The position numbers and the translations under genes are program-made. A stretch of 64,000 nucleotides of DNA from Aureimonas sp. OT7 (lineage in GTDB: Bacteria > Pseudomonadota > Alphaproteobacteria > Rhizobiales > Rhizobiaceae): positions 4,001,001-4,065,000 of the forward strand of contig NZ_CP062167.1 in assembly GCF_014844055.1 (NCBI RefSeq), written 5' to 3'. Shown one piece after another: positions 34,133-43,255 of the stretch. Numbering within the stretch: the stretch's first letter is position 1; the number at the start of each line of letters is the position of its first letter. The notes beneath the pieces are model-generated. The model did not search any database. It was not told the origin of the DNA and saw only the letters and a list, made by a program, of their open reading frames with translations.

Positions 34133-34471
34133 CCCACGGTCCCTCCTGTTCGGAACATGCGTCCTCGGCGCTCGATCGACGATACGCGGAGGGAAGGCTG
34201 GTTCGTCAGTTGGGGCGGCCCTGATCGATGCGAGGCCGCGCGAGACGATCGGTCATCGACCGTCTTTCGTAAGGTCGGCAAATTATGCCCGATGGAATGT
34301 GGCATCGCAATGCACAATCACTAATTGATACCGCAAGCTTTGATTTTGTCGCGGCCACACGCTCGAAGACAGAACGGTTCCAATTCGCACGCGCATGTTC
34401 TAACCCTTGGACAAGCGCGCCGGGCCGGTCTGTCGGCGGCGCTCCAATGGAATGGAAAGCCCTTGCCCGAG
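34133..34471. other. 339-bp divergent gap between exoZ and lutA
   Basis: No gene is evident. The gap should contain promoters for exoZ (minus) and lutABC (plus); no strong -35/-10 pair stands out. A weaker copy (D) of the exo motif, TGGCATCGCAATG (34300-34312, 10 of 13 positions), lies in its centre, inside a locally AT-rich stretch (34280-34350). Confidence 0.5.
34300..34312 (+). promoter_or_regulatory. Shared exo-region motif, copy D (weak; between exoZ and lutA)
   Basis: TGGCATCGCAATG agrees with the exo consensus at 10 of 13 positions. The longer stretch AATGTGGCAT.GCAA is shared with the copy before exoL apart from one base. It lies 168 bp before exoZ and 160 bp before lutA, so which gene it serves is unclear. 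Confidence 0.3.
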
Positions 34472-35266
34472 ATGTCCGAAGGCCAGAACCGTCCTGCTGG
34501 CGATACACCCCGCGTTGCGCTGTTCGTCACATGCCTCGTGAACGTCATGCGCCCCGGCATCGCGGAGTGCACGATCGACCTCCTGGAAGCGGCCGGCGCG
34601 CGCGTCGAGGTGCCTTTGGCGCAGACCTGCTGCGGCCAGCCCGCCTTCAATTCAGGCGATGCGGACGGCGGAGCACGCATGGCCAAGCACCAGATTCCGC
34701 TTCTGGAAGACTATGATTATGTCGTGGTGCCTTCCGGCTCCTGCGGCGCGACGATGAAGCACGAATGGCCGAAGGCGCTGGCCTCGGAGCCGCAATGGGC
34801 GGCGCGGGCGGAGGCGCTGGCGGGGCGCACCTACGAGGTGCTCACTTTCCTCAGCGACGTGATGGACTTCGTGCCCAGGACGCCGCCGCTGGCGACAAGC
34901 GCCACCTATCACGATACCTGCTCCGGCCTGCGCGAACTCGGCATCCATGACCAGCCCCGCCGCCTTCTGGCCGCCGTCGAGGGGTTGGAGATGCGCCCGC
35001 TGCCGGGGGCGGACGTCTGCTGCGGTTTCGGCGGGACCTTTTGCGTGAAATATCCCGCAATCTCCAACGCCATCGTCGGCGAGAAGGCGGACGCGATCGA
35101 GGGTACGGGGGCCGCGATGCTGCTCGGCGGTGATCTCGGCTGCCTGATGAACATGGCGGGCAAGCTGCAGCGGCGCGGCTCTTCCGTGCGGGTCTTCCAT
35201 ACGGTGGAGGTTCTGGCGGGCGCGGCGGGCGGACCGGCCATCGGCGAAAAGGGAGACGGGCGATGA
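34472..35266 (+). CDS. lutA: LutA/LldE: L-lactate oxidation iron-sulfur subunit
   Basis: A 264-residue protein with two cysteine-rich CCG domains, CTCCGQPAF-type (QTCCGQPAFNSG) and DVCCGFGGTFCVKY, which coordinate iron-sulfur clusters or pass electrons. With LutB and LutC it forms the flavin-free L-lactate dehydrogenase that converts lactate to pyruvate. ATG 34472 was chosen because family homology starts soon after; upstream in-frame residues look like non-coding DNA. The stop overlaps lutB (ATGA). Confidence 0.92.
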   Translation: MSEGQNRPAGDTPRVALFVTCLVNVMRPGIAECTIDLLEAAGARVEVPLAQTCCGQPAFNSGDADGGARMAKHQIPLLEDYDYVVVPSGSCGATMKHEWPKALASEPQWAARAEALAGRTYEVLTFLSDVMDFVPRTPPLATSATYHDTCSGLRELGIHDQPRRLLAAVEGLEMRPLPGADVCCGFGGTFCVKYPAISNAIVGEKADAIEGTGAAMLLGGDLGCLMNMAGKLQRRGSSVRVFHTVEVLAGAAGGPAIGEKGDGR

Positions 35267-36687
35267 GCGAACTGGCGACGCTTCCGCCATTCAAGACGCG
35301 CGCCGGGGAGGCCCTGGCCGACGGCTGGCTCAAGACGGCCATCGACCGCACCACGGGCACGGCGCGCGCCAAGCGTGCGGCCATCGTAGGCCAATGGCCG
35401 GATTTCCAGGTGGCGCGCCAGCGTGGCAAGGCCATCAAGGATCACGTCGTCGCCAATCTCGGCCACTACCTTGCCGAGTTCGAGCGGAATGCGGTCGCCA
35501 GCGGTGCGCATGTCCATTACGCGTCCACCGCGGACGAGGCCGCCGACCTGGTCGTGCGCCTGTGCAAGGAGGCCGGCGCCCGCAGCGTCACGCGCTCCAA
35601 ATCCATGCTCGGCGAGGAGATCGGGCTGCCGCATGCGCTGGCGGAAGCCGGCATCGAGCGGGTCGAGACCGACCTTGCCGAACATATCGTGCAACTGGCC
35701 GGCGAGCGCCCCAGCCACATCATCTGGCCGGCGCTGCACAAGACGCGCGAGCAGATTTCGGAGCTGTTCAAGGCCACCCACGACGACCCGCACGGGGAGG
35801 AGACCCCCGAGGCGATGGCCGCGTCCGCCCGTCGCTTCCTGCGCGTCAAGTTCCTCGAGGCCGACATCGGCATATCGGGCGCCAATTTCCTCGTCGCCGA
35901 CAGCGGCTCCGTCTGCACGGTCACCAACGAGGGCAACGCGGAAATGACCACGACGCCGCCGCGCGTGCATATCGTGACGGCCGGCATCGAAAAGCTCATC
36001 CCCTCCGCCGCCCATGCGGCTACCATGCTGCGCCTGCTCGTCCGCTCCGCCACCGGCGCGGCGCTGACCCAGTACACGACCTTCCATACCGGACCGAAAC
36101 GGCCGGGCGACCTCGACGGTCCGGACGCCTTCCACATCGTTCTCGTGGATAACGGCCGGACCCGCATGCTGGCCGACCCGGAGTTGAGGGACATGCTTCG
36201 CTGCATCCGGTGCGGTGCGTGCATGAACCATTGCCCGGTCTTCAACCAGATCGGCGGCCATGCCTATGGCGGCACCTATCCCGGGCCCATGGGCGCCGTC
36301 CTGACGCCCATCTTCGACGGGCTCGAGAAATCGCGCGATCTCGTCGGAGCCTGCACCCTCAACGGACGCTGCCGCGAGGTGTGCCCCGTCGACATCCCGC
36401 TTCCGACGCTCATCAAGGGGTGGCGCGACCGCAGCTGGCGCGAGGGGCTGGAACCCGCAACCATGCGTAGCGGCGTCAAGGCATGGGTATTCCTGTCCAC
36501 CCATCCGCGCCTGTATCGTGCGGTCGGACGCCTCGGATCGCTCGCCTTGCGTATCCTCGGGCGCGGCAACGGGCGCATCCGGCGTCTTCCGCTGGCTGGC
36601 GGCTGGACGCAGTTCCGCGACATGCCCGCGCCCGATGGCCCATCCTTCCTGGCGAGCCAGGCCGCGCGCCGGAGGAAAAAGCCATGA
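35263..36687 (+). CDS. lutB: LutB/LldF: L-lactate oxidation ferredoxin-like subunit
   Basis: A 474-residue subunit with an N-terminal LUD domain (KAIKDHVVANLGHYLAEFE, ARSVTRSKSMLGEEIGL, GISGANFLVADSGSV) and two 4Fe-4S ferredoxin motifs, CIRCGACMNHCPVF and CTLNGRCREVCPVDIPL. The tail is basic. GGGAGACGGGCG precedes the ATG, which overlaps the lutA stop; the end overlaps lutC. It is the electron-carrying core of the complex. Confidence 0.94.
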   Translation: MSELATLPPFKTRAGEALADGWLKTAIDRTTGTARAKRAAIVGQWPDFQVARQRGKAIKDHVVANLGHYLAEFERNAVASGAHVHYASTADEAADLVVRLCKEAGARSVTRSKSMLGEEIGLPHALAEAGIERVETDLAEHIVQLAGERPSHIIWPALHKTREQISELFKATHDDPHGEETPEAMAASARRFLRVKFLEADIGISGANFLVADSGSVCTVTNEGNAEMTTTPPRVHIVTAGIEKLIPSAAHAATMLRLLVRSATGAALTQYTTFHTGPKRPGDLDGPDAFHIVLVDNGRTRMLADPELRDMLRCIRCGACMNHCPVFNQIGGHAYGGTYPGPMGAVLTPIFDGLEKSRDLVGACTLNGRCREVCPVDIPLPTLIKGWRDRSWREGLEPATMRSGVKAWVFLSTHPRLYRAVGRLGSLALRILGRGNGRIRRLPLAGGWTQFRDMPAPDGPSFLASQAARRRKKP

Positions 36688-37328
36688 GTGCGCGGCAGGC
36701 CATTTTCAAGCGCATCGCAGGGGCGATCGGCCCGGCCCGTCCGGCAGAAGAGATCGCCGCCGAAGCTCGCGCCCTCCTTGCCGACCCGGAGGCCGTGCGG
36801 CCTCCCACTCCGCGCGGTGACGTCGGGACACGGTTCATGGATGCCGTCGCGCGCCTGCCGCCCGGTGCGTCGGTGGAGCGGATCGACGACATGTCCACCC
36901 TGCCCGTCGCCGTCGCCCGGCGGCTTGCCGCGATGAGCCTCGAGCCGGCGCTGAAGATACAGCCCACCCCGGATTTTCAGGCGCTGGATTTCGAAGCCGC
37001 CGGCATTGGCCTGCGGGATACGGTCAACGACCGCACCGCCCTGTCGCTGGCAGAAGCCGCCATTGCCGAAACGGCAAGCCTCGTCATCCGGTCGGGCCCG
37101 CACATGCCGGTCCTGGATGCCTTCTTGCCGCTACACCATCTGGTGGCCGTCCGGCGGCGCGACATCCTTCCCTATCTGGACGATTTCCTCGACCATGCCG
37201 ATCTCGGCCGCAGCCGCAACGTGGTGATCGTGACCGGGCCCAGCGGCACCACCGACATCGAAGGCAGCCTCGTTATCGGCGTGCACGGCCCGGCGACGCT
37301 GCATATCTTCGTCGTGGACGAGGGCTGA
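36684..37328 (+). CDS. lutC: LutC/LldG: L-lactate oxidation LUD-domain subunit
   Basis: A 214-residue LUD-domain protein (DRTALSLAEAAIAETASLVIRSG, HHLVAVRRRDILPYL, VTGPSGTTDIEGSLVIGVHGP). These blocks are diagnostic of LutC, the third subunit of the lactate-oxidising complex. GGAGGAAAAAGCC lies before the ATG, which overlaps the lutB stop (ATGA). Confidence 0.93.
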   Translation: MSARQAIFKRIAGAIGPARPAEEIAAEARALLADPEAVRPPTPRGDVGTRFMDAVARLPPGASVERIDDMSTLPVAVARRLAAMSLEPALKIQPTPDFQALDFEAAGIGLRDTVNDRTALSLAEAAIAETASLVIRSGPHMPVLDAFLPLHHLVAVRRRDILPYLDDFLDHADLGRSRNVVIVTGPSGTTDIEGSLVIGVHGPATLHIFVVDEG

Positions 37329-37337
37329 GCCACCGCC

Positions 37338-38699
37338 ATGTGGACACGCCGCTTGTTCGGGACAGACCCGTTCGAGGCCGCGCGGCGTCTTCGTCCGCTG
37401 GGCGGCCTCGCCTTTCTGGACAGCGCCGCCGCCGGACCGCCGCTCGGTAGGCGATCCTACGTCGCAGCCGCGCCCTTCCGGCGCTACGAGATCGATTCGC
37501 TGGACGGCGACCTTGCAGCCCTGCGCGCGCTCCTGGCGCGATACCGGATCGAGGCAGAGGACGGGGGCGCCTTGGCCGGTGCGGCGATCGGCGCTTTTTC
37601 GTACGATTTCGCGCATCGCCTCGAAAGGCTCCGAAAGCCGGCCGACTGGGACGATCGCGCGCGCCTCGCCGCATTCGGGCTGTACGGCACGGTGCTGACC
37701 TTCGACCATGTATCGGGCCATGCCGTCATGGCGAGCGCCGGCTTCTCGCAGGCGTACGACAGGCAAACGCCCGCCACCCTGCGCCGCGACGAGGCGGAGC
37801 GACAGTTCGATCGCATCGAGGTCGCCTTGGCGGCGGAGACGCGGCCGCTGCCAGGCAATCCACCGGTGACAGGTTTTCGGTCCGACTTCACGCGTGCCGA
37901 GTACCAACGGGCCATCGAACGCGTGCGCGCCTATATCCACGAAGGCGACATCTATCAGGCGAATATCGCACAGAGCTTCTCCGCCGACCTGCCGGACGGC
38001 TTCGACGCGCTCGCCTTCCATGGCGCCCTGCGACAACGCAACCCGGCGCCCTTCGCCGCCTATCTGGAACTGCCGGGAGAGACCGTCGTCTCCTCGTCGC
38101 CGGAGCGGTTCATGGCGCTGACCGGCGATGCGGTCGAGACGCGGCCCATCAAGGGTACGGCGCGCCGGTTGCCGGACCCCGGGGAGGACAGGCAGCAGGC
38201 CGAGGCGCTTCTGGCATCGGTGAAGGATCGGGCGGAGAACGTCATGATCGTCGATCTGCTGCGCAACGACCTGTCCCGCGTGGCGATCGCCGATACGGTC
38301 GATGCCCCGGTGCTGTGCGGCCTCGAAACCTTTGCTTCCGTCCACCATCTGGTGTCCGTCGTCACGGCGCGCCTGCGTCCGGGCTTCGATGCGCTCGACA
38401 TCGTGGCGGCCTGCTTTCCCGGCGGATCCATCACCGGCGCCCCGAAAATCCGCGCCATGGACATCATCACGGAGCTGGAGCGGCGGCGGCGCGGCATCTA
38501 TTGCGGCTGCATCGGCTATCTGGGGTTCGATGGATCGATGGATTTCAACATCGCCATCCGCACCGTAAGCCTTGCCGCCGGCCGGGCGCGCCTGTCGGCG
38601 GGCGGCGGCATCACCATCCTTTCGGACCCGCAGGCTGAGTACGACGAAAGCCTGGCCAAGGCGTCCCGCCTTCTCGAAACCTTCGAGGCCGGCTCATGA
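37338..38699 (+). CDS. pabB: PabB: aminodeoxychorismate synthase component I
   Basis: A 453-residue chorismate-binding enzyme. The motif PIKGTA (residues 270-275) has the Lys that marks aminodeoxychorismate synthase, where anthranilate synthase has Ala. Other core motifs are HEGDIYQANIAQ, SSSPERFM, DLLRNDLSRV and FPGGSITGAPKIRAM. It aminates chorismate with ammonia from PabA on the path to p-aminobenzoate and folate. It starts 9 bp after lutC but is functionally unrelated; the ribosome binding site is weak. The stop overlaps pabA (ATGA). Confidence 0.93.
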   Translation: MWTRRLFGTDPFEAARRLRPLGGLAFLDSAAAGPPLGRRSYVAAAPFRRYEIDSLDGDLAALRALLARYRIEAEDGGALAGAAIGAFSYDFAHRLERLRKPADWDDRARLAAFGLYGTVLTFDHVSGHAVMASAGFSQAYDRQTPATLRRDEAERQFDRIEVALAAETRPLPGNPPVTGFRSDFTRAEYQRAIERVRAYIHEGDIYQANIAQSFSADLPDGFDALAFHGALRQRNPAPFAAYLELPGETVVSSSPERFMALTGDAVETRPIKGTARRLPDPGEDRQQAEALLASVKDRAENVMIVDLLRNDLSRVAIADTVDAPVLCGLETFASVHHLVSVVTARLRPGFDALDIVAACFPGGSITGAPKIRAMDIITELERRRRGIYCGCIGYLGFDGSMDFNIAIRTVSLAAGRARLSAGGGITILSDPQAEYDESLAKASRLLETFEAGS

Positions 38700-39274
38700 T
38701 CGTGATGATCGACAACTACGACAGCTTCGTCTTCAACGTGGCGCGCTACTTCGAGCGGCTTGGGCTGGACATGCGCGTCCTGCGCAACGATGCCGCCAGC
38801 GTCGAAGCCATCGTCGACATGGCGCCGAGCGCGGTGGTGATTTCGCCCGGTCCCTGCACGCCGGCGCAAGCCGGCATCTCCACCGAGGTCGTGCGGCGCC
38901 TGTCGGGGCACCTGCCGATTCTCGGCGTCTGCCTTGGCCACCAGGTCATCGGAGAGGCGTTCGGTGGCCGGGTCACGCATGCGCGGATGCCGCTGCATGG
39001 GCAGGCTTCGGACATTCTGCACAATGGCGAGCGGCTGTTCGTGGGGTTGCCCAATCCGGCGCGCGCAGGGCGCTACCATTCCCTCATCGTCGAGGAAACG
39101 CCGGAAATGGCGTCGGCGCTGACGGTCGATGCGCGATCGCCGGAGGGCGAGATCATGGCGCTCTCGCACCGCATCCATCCGACCTATGGCATCCAGTTCC
39201 ACCCGGAATCGGTGCTGACGCCGGATGGCCTCGGCCTTATCGCCAACTTCATCGCCCTTGCCCGCCGGCAATGA
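38696..39274 (+). CDS. pabA: PabA: aminodeoxychorismate/anthranilate synthase glutamine amidotransferase
   Basis: A 192-residue class I glutamine amidotransferase with nucleophile Cys79 in LGVCLGHQVIGEAFGG and the His169/Glu171 pair in FHPESVL. It supplies ammonia to PabB; in many bacteria it also serves TrpE. Start and stop context (ATGA overlap with pabB) supports paired expression. Its end overlaps the DHFR-like gene on the other strand by 26 bp. Confidence 0.93.
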   Translation: MIVMIDNYDSFVFNVARYFERLGLDMRVLRNDAASVEAIVDMAPSAVVISPGPCTPAQAGISTEVVRRLSGHLPILGVCLGHQVIGEAFGGRVTHARMPLHGQASDILHNGERLFVGLPNPARAGRYHSLIVEETPEMASALTVDARSPEGEIMALSHRIHPTYGIQFHPESVLTPDGLGLIANFIALARRQ

Positions 39275-39656
39275 GCCACGCCGGAACGAACCATCGGTCG
39301 GCCGGACCGTCATAGGGTACACGGTTGATGTCCCAATGCCGGATCAGCGGTGCATAGACGTCCCAGACCGACGGGCCGCCGCCGATATAGACGACCCGAT
39401 CCGCAAAGCGGGACAGGACATGCGCCGGATCGTCACTGGAGCGGATTTCCACGATGGTCCTGTCGGCTCTCGCGAAATCGGGAAATGAGGCCACCGTGCG
39501 CGGCCCGGCAACGAGGACATGGCCGCGCGTGATCTCGAAGAAGCGTTCGACATCCTCGACGAACGGCCGCTCGCGGGCACCCTCCCAAGGCAGGACGCCG
39601 TTCAACCCAAGCTGCCCGCTACGGCCGATCGCGCAGATCGCGCGGACGTCAGCCAT
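39249..39656 (-). CDS. Short dihydrofolate reductase-like protein
   Basis: The product is 135 residues, about 25-30 shorter than ordinary DHFR. DHFR-like features are the N-terminal RAICAIGRSGQLGLNGVLPWEG (substrate/NADPH loop), GHVLVAGPRTVASFP and VYIGGGPSVWDVYAPLI. The usual C-terminal strand pair is shortened. The link to pabBA suggests a folate role, but reduced length leaves activity open; another DHFR may exist elsewhere. GGAGG lies 6 nt before the ATG. Confidence 0.75.
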   Translation of the reverse strand: MADVRAICAIGRSGQLGLNGVLPWEGARERPFVEDVERFFEITRGHVLVAGPRTVASFPDFARADRTIVEIRSSDDPAHVLSRFADRVVYIGGGPSVWDVYAPLIRHWDINRVPYDGPADRWFVPAWLIAGGQGR

Positions 39657-39683
39657 TCCTCACCTCCCCCATCCTGGACCCGG

Positions 39684-40421
39684 TCAGGCCACGGCCCGGT
39701 CGGGAAACCAGCTGCAGTCTATCTCATAGTCGCGGTCGGTGAAGTCCACCTCGGCGGCCAGGCGCTCGTAAGTCTTCAGGGACATCATCCGTCCCTCCCG
39801 GGCGAGGTGCCCCTGGTCTTCCAGGACACGCAAGGCGCGGTTGACGGACACGATGGACAGGCCGACGACATTGCCGATCAGTTGCTGGGACAGCGGCATC
39901 AGGAACCATTCGTTCTTCAGCCTGCCGGTTATGGACTGGCGCGCCCGCGTCTGCAGAAGGAAGAGCGCGACCCTGTCGCGCGGGTTCATGCTCGTCGAGG
40001 CGCGAAGCCTGTCCAGCATGGACATGCGTTCCAGCGTGACGAAGGTGAAGAACAGCGCCGCCAGCCGCGGGTGGTAGGCAAAGGCATCGCGCAGCCCCTC
40101 CTTGGGGAAGGGGCACAACTCCAGGTCGGTTGCGGCGGTATAGACGAGCGTAGACAGCTCGCAGCCGAGCTGGCTGATACCGACGACGTCTCCCGGGTGG
40201 AAAAGCTCGGTTATGATCTGCTGCCCCTCGACGTCCGTCGTGTGCGCGTAGAGCCATCCTTCCCGGACGACGAAGACGTTTCCGATGCGGGTTCGCCCGC
40301 CGATCACCGTGCTGCGGCGCGGCAGGCTCAGCTGGGTTCCCTCCATATGCGCCAGAAATGCCCGTTCCTCATCGGTTAGCGACAGATAGTGGGATAGCTT
40401 CGCAACCAGACAACTCGACAT
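39684..40421 (-). CDS. Crp/Fnr-family transcriptional regulator
   Basis: A 245-residue regulator with an N-terminal cyclic-nucleotide-type beta barrel (RIGNVFVVREGWLYAHTTDVEGQQIITELFHPGDVVGIS, about 45-84), a dimerisation helix and a C-terminal winged helix (LSQQLIGNVVGLSIVSVNRALRVLEDQGHL). It has no N-terminal Cys cluster of Fnr type, so it is probably not an oxygen sensor. The signal is unknown. It is divergent from the MarR gene and opg operon and may regulate them. Confidence 0.87.
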   Translation of the reverse strand: MSSCLVAKLSHYLSLTDEERAFLAHMEGTQLSLPRRSTVIGGRTRIGNVFVVREGWLYAHTTDVEGQQIITELFHPGDVVGISQLGCELSTLVYTAATDLELCPFPKEGLRDAFAYHPRLAALFFTFVTLERMSMLDRLRASTSMNPRDRVALFLLQTRARQSITGRLKNEWFLMPLSQQLIGNVVGLSIVSVNRALRVLEDQGHLAREGRMMSLKTYERLAAEVDFTDRDYEIDCSWFPDRAVA

Positions 40422-40602
40422 TCCCCCATCGCCTTCCCAACGGTTCGCTCAAACTGCGGCCATATAAGCGGGTTTCCACCTCAGATTGCTGAGAAATTGT
40501 CCCGTAATTAGCTGGACGGCAATGCTTTATTCGTTTGGAGCAATTTTTCGAAGGTTTAAAGCGGTTTAATGCAACTGTTGGTTGGGACGCTATAGATCGC
40601 GT

Positions 40603-41106
40603 ATGGATGAGTTCTCGTTTCCGATATCTGGTAGCGGCGGCCCGCGTGATACCCGCGGGGAGGACGTCGAAGATCCGCTTCCGCTCGTCCGGGCACTTTT
40701 GTCGATCTCGAAGTCGACCCGTGCCTTCCTGGCGCTTCTTCTGTCCGATATCGGGCTGCATCTGGGCCAGGACCAGTTGATCGCCTGTCTTCGGCACGGC
40801 GAGCCGATGAGCGTCTCGACGCTGGCCGACCGAATCGCGGTACGCCCATCCACGGTTTCCAAGATGCTGGACCGGTTGGTCGAGAAGGGGGCGGTCCGCC
40901 GGGTCGTCAGCGAGGAAGACGCCCGCCGCACGATGGTTCTTCTGACGGAGGAAGGCGCCGCGCTGAAGCCGCGTGTCGCGCAGGTCTGGGCACGGCTCGA
41001 AAGCGAGTTGTCGGGCGGCATGACGCCGGAAGAGGCGCATGCTGTCAAGGACGCCATGGCGCGCATGGACCTCTTGCTGGCGGCGCGCCTGCGCCGCCAT
41101 CGGTAA
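40603..41106 (+). CDS. MarR-family transcriptional regulator
   Basis: A 167-residue protein with a long acidic N-terminus (about 30 residues) and a MarR winged helix: LGQDQLIACLRHGEPMSVSTLADRIAVRPSTVSKMLDRLVEKGAVRRVVSEEDARRTMV. The wing motif is complete. The ATG at 40603 has no clear ribosome binding site; the AT-rich region 40490-40580 upstream may hold its own promoter. It precedes the opg operon by 107 bp in the same direction. Confidence 0.85.
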   Translation: MDEFSFPISGSGGPRDTRGEDVEDPLPLVRALLSISKSTRAFLALLLSDIGLHLGQDQLIACLRHGEPMSVSTLADRIAVRPSTVSKMLDRLVEKGAVRRVVSEEDARRTMVLLTEEGAALKPRVAQVWARLESELSGGMTPEEAHAVKDAMARMDLLLAARLRRHR

Positions 41107-41213
41107 ATCTTCTAAGAAATATCGGTTGAATCGGTTCAGAAGCCGTTCATCGCTTCTATGTATGGTCCGCGCGTGCACTCCACCGGGTGCTGGATTTGTC
41201 GGGTTTTTTGCGT

Positions 41214-42905
41214 ATGCTCACACCACGCTCAGGCTCCAGGAAAAAGTCAGCCGATACATTGAGTTCCTCATTCAAGACCACAAGACGCACCGCCATGGGC
41301 TACGGCCTAGGCGGTATCATGACGGCCATCCTGGCGGGCCGCGCCTATGCCCAGGACGCTCAGCCTGCCCCCACCCAGCCGACCGAGGCGCCGCAGCCGC
41401 CCGCCGCACCTGCGCCGCCACCGGTCGAGCCGACCATGGTGGACCTGAACGCTTTCAGCTTCGACGCCCTTTCGGAAGCCATGCGGAACCGCGCGGCGCA
41501 GGCCTATGTCGAACCGGCCAACGATCTGCCGCAGCCGATCCAGGATCTCGATTACGACGGCTATCGGCGTATCCTGTTCCGCCGCGAGCGGACCGTCTGG
41601 GCCAACGACCCCTTCAACTTTCACCTGCAGGCCTATTTCCCGGGCTTCCTCTACAAGGTCACGACGCGCGTCCATATCGGCGACGGATCGCGCTTCGCGC
41701 CCTATCCGTTCTCGGGCGCGGATTTCGAGTTTCTCGCCCCGCTCGATCCGAACGTCTACCAGAACTTGCAATTGCCCGGCGTCGCCGGCTTCCGCCTGAA
41801 CTACCCGCTGGATCGTCCCGACCGGTTCGACGAGCTGGTATCGTTTCTGGGGGCAAGCTATTTCCGCGCGCTCGGGATGGGCAATCGCTACGGCTTGTCG
41901 GCGCGCGGCCTTGCGCTGAACACCGCCACCAGCGTCGCCGAGGAGTTTCCCCGTTTCACGGCCTTCTACATCGTCCAGCCCAAGGAGGGCGACCGGACGA
42001 TCCAGATCTACGCCGAAATGGACAGCCCAAGCGTTACCGGCGCCTATTCCTTCCTGATCCGGCCCGGCGCCGAAACGGTGATCGACGTCAACAAGCGGCT
42101 TTACTTCCGCCAGTCCGTCGAGCGGCTGGGTGTGGCGCCGCTGACGTCGATGTACTTCTTCGGCGAGAACGACCATCCCGAGCGGGAGGATTTCCGCCCC
42201 GAAGTCCACGATAGCGATGGCCTGTTCATCGAGCGGGTCAATGGCGAGCGCCTGTGGCGCCCCTTGAAGAACCCGACCGAGCTTGCGCTCAGCTATTTCG
42301 GCGAAAGCTCGCCGCGCCGCTTCGGCCTGCTGCAGCGCGACCGCGAGTTCGACCATTACCAGGATGTGGAGGCGCGCTACGAAGTCCGCCCCTCCCTCAT
42401 CATCGAGCCGCAGGGAGACTGGGGCCGGGGTGTCGTCCAGCTGGTGGAGATTCCGACGGAGTCGGAAGCCAACGACAATATCGTCGCCTTCTGGGTGCCG
42501 GAAGAACGGCCCGAGGCGGGCAGCCAGTACGAATTCCGCTACCGCATGCGCTGGGGCCTGATCGAGGAGATGCGCAGCGACGTGGCCGTGGTCCTCGGCA
42601 CCTTTGCCGGGCTCGGCGGCAACGCCGCCCATACGGGCGACATCAACACCCGCCGCTTCGAGATCAATTTCGACGGCGGCACGGCCGCCAACCTGCCCGG
42701 CGGATCGGTGGTCGAGCCCATCGTGGACATTCCGCAGAATGCCCGCATCGAGCATATCGGCGTCAACCGTCTGCCCGGCGGCGGCTGGCGCCTGTCGATC
42801 GAGTTGGAAAAGCTCGATAGCGCGCCTGTGGAACTGCGGGCCAAGCTGGCGGTCGGCGGTCGCGTGGTCAGCGAAACCTGGCTGTACCAATGGATCGGCC
42901 AATGA
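41214..42905 (+). CDS. opgG: OpgG/OpgD-type periplasmic glucan biosynthesis protein
   Basis: A 563-residue protein with a twin-arginine-like signal (TTRRTAMGYGLGG ... AYAQD) and a Pro/Ala-rich linker, then the OpgG fold: YRRILFRRERTVWA, FHLQAYFPG, GASYFRALG, SPRRFGLLQRDREF. OpgG acts in the periplasm on the branching of osmoregulated periplasmic glucans, and Tat targeting recalls OpgD. ATG 41214 was taken over GTG 41187 because the shorter form keeps the signal peptide normal. It opens the opgG-opgI-opgH-opgC operon. Confidence 0.88.
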   Translation: MLTPRSGSRKKSADTLSSSFKTTRRTAMGYGLGGIMTAILAGRAYAQDAQPAPTQPTEAPQPPAAPAPPPVEPTMVDLNAFSFDALSEAMRNRAAQAYVEPANDLPQPIQDLDYDGYRRILFRRERTVWANDPFNFHLQAYFPGFLYKVTTRVHIGDGSRFAPYPFSGADFEFLAPLDPNVYQNLQLPGVAGFRLNYPLDRPDRFDELVSFLGASYFRALGMGNRYGLSARGLALNTATSVAEEFPRFTAFYIVQPKEGDRTIQIYAEMDSPSVTGAYSFLIRPGAETVIDVNKRLYFRQSVERLGVAPLTSMYFFGENDHPEREDFRPEVHDSDGLFIERVNGERLWRPLKNPTELALSYFGESSPRRFGLLQRDREFDHYQDVEARYEVRPSLIIEPQGDWGRGVVQLVEIPTESEANDNIVAFWVPEERPEAGSQYEFRYRMRWGLIEEMRSDVAVVLGTFAGLGGNAAHTGDINTRRFEINFDGGTAANLPGGSVVEPIVDIPQNARIEHIGVNRLPGGGWRLSIELEKLDSAPVELRAKLAVGGRVVSETWLYQWIGQ

Positions 42906-43216
42906 CCGTAGACCTCACCGCGCCATCGGTGCCGCATCACAGGCACGAGGTGCCCCTGCCGAAGGTGCCGGCCGGCGTTCTCGTCGGGCGGCCGGACCTG
43001 TCGGAGGACGAGGTTCGCCGCGCCATCGCCGAGCGTCTGGCCTTCGAGGGTCGCAGCGGGCCCGAGCCGGACGTGGTGCTTCTGGCGGCGCGCATCGGCA
43101 AGCGCAAGGCCCTCGCATTCCTGCGCAAGCTGGTCCTGCCGCCGCCGCGAGGCAGCCTCGACATGCCGGAGCGCCCGATACTGCGATCTCAATATGGCGT
43201 GACTCAGGGTCACTGA
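42902..43216 (+). CDS. opgI: Small soluble protein in the opg operon (OpgI position)
   Basis: A 104-residue protein with no signal or membrane segment, rich in Arg/Leu/Glu (SEDEVRRAIAERLAFEG, RIGKRKALAFLRKLVLPP). Its ATG overlaps the opgG stop (ATGA). In Rhodobacter sphaeroides the operon opgG-opgI-opgH-opgC has a small gene of unknown function in this slot, so the symbol is based mainly on position. Direct sequence identity was not checked. Confidence 0.6.
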   Translation: MTVDLTAPSVPHHRHEVPLPKVPAGVLVGRPDLSEDEVRRAIAERLAFEGRSGPEPDVVLLAARIGKRKALAFLRKLVLPPPRGSLDMPERPILRSQYGVTQGH

Positions 43217-43255
43217 ACGGGCATAAGGCAGCGCTGCAGACGCATTGCCGCTTGA

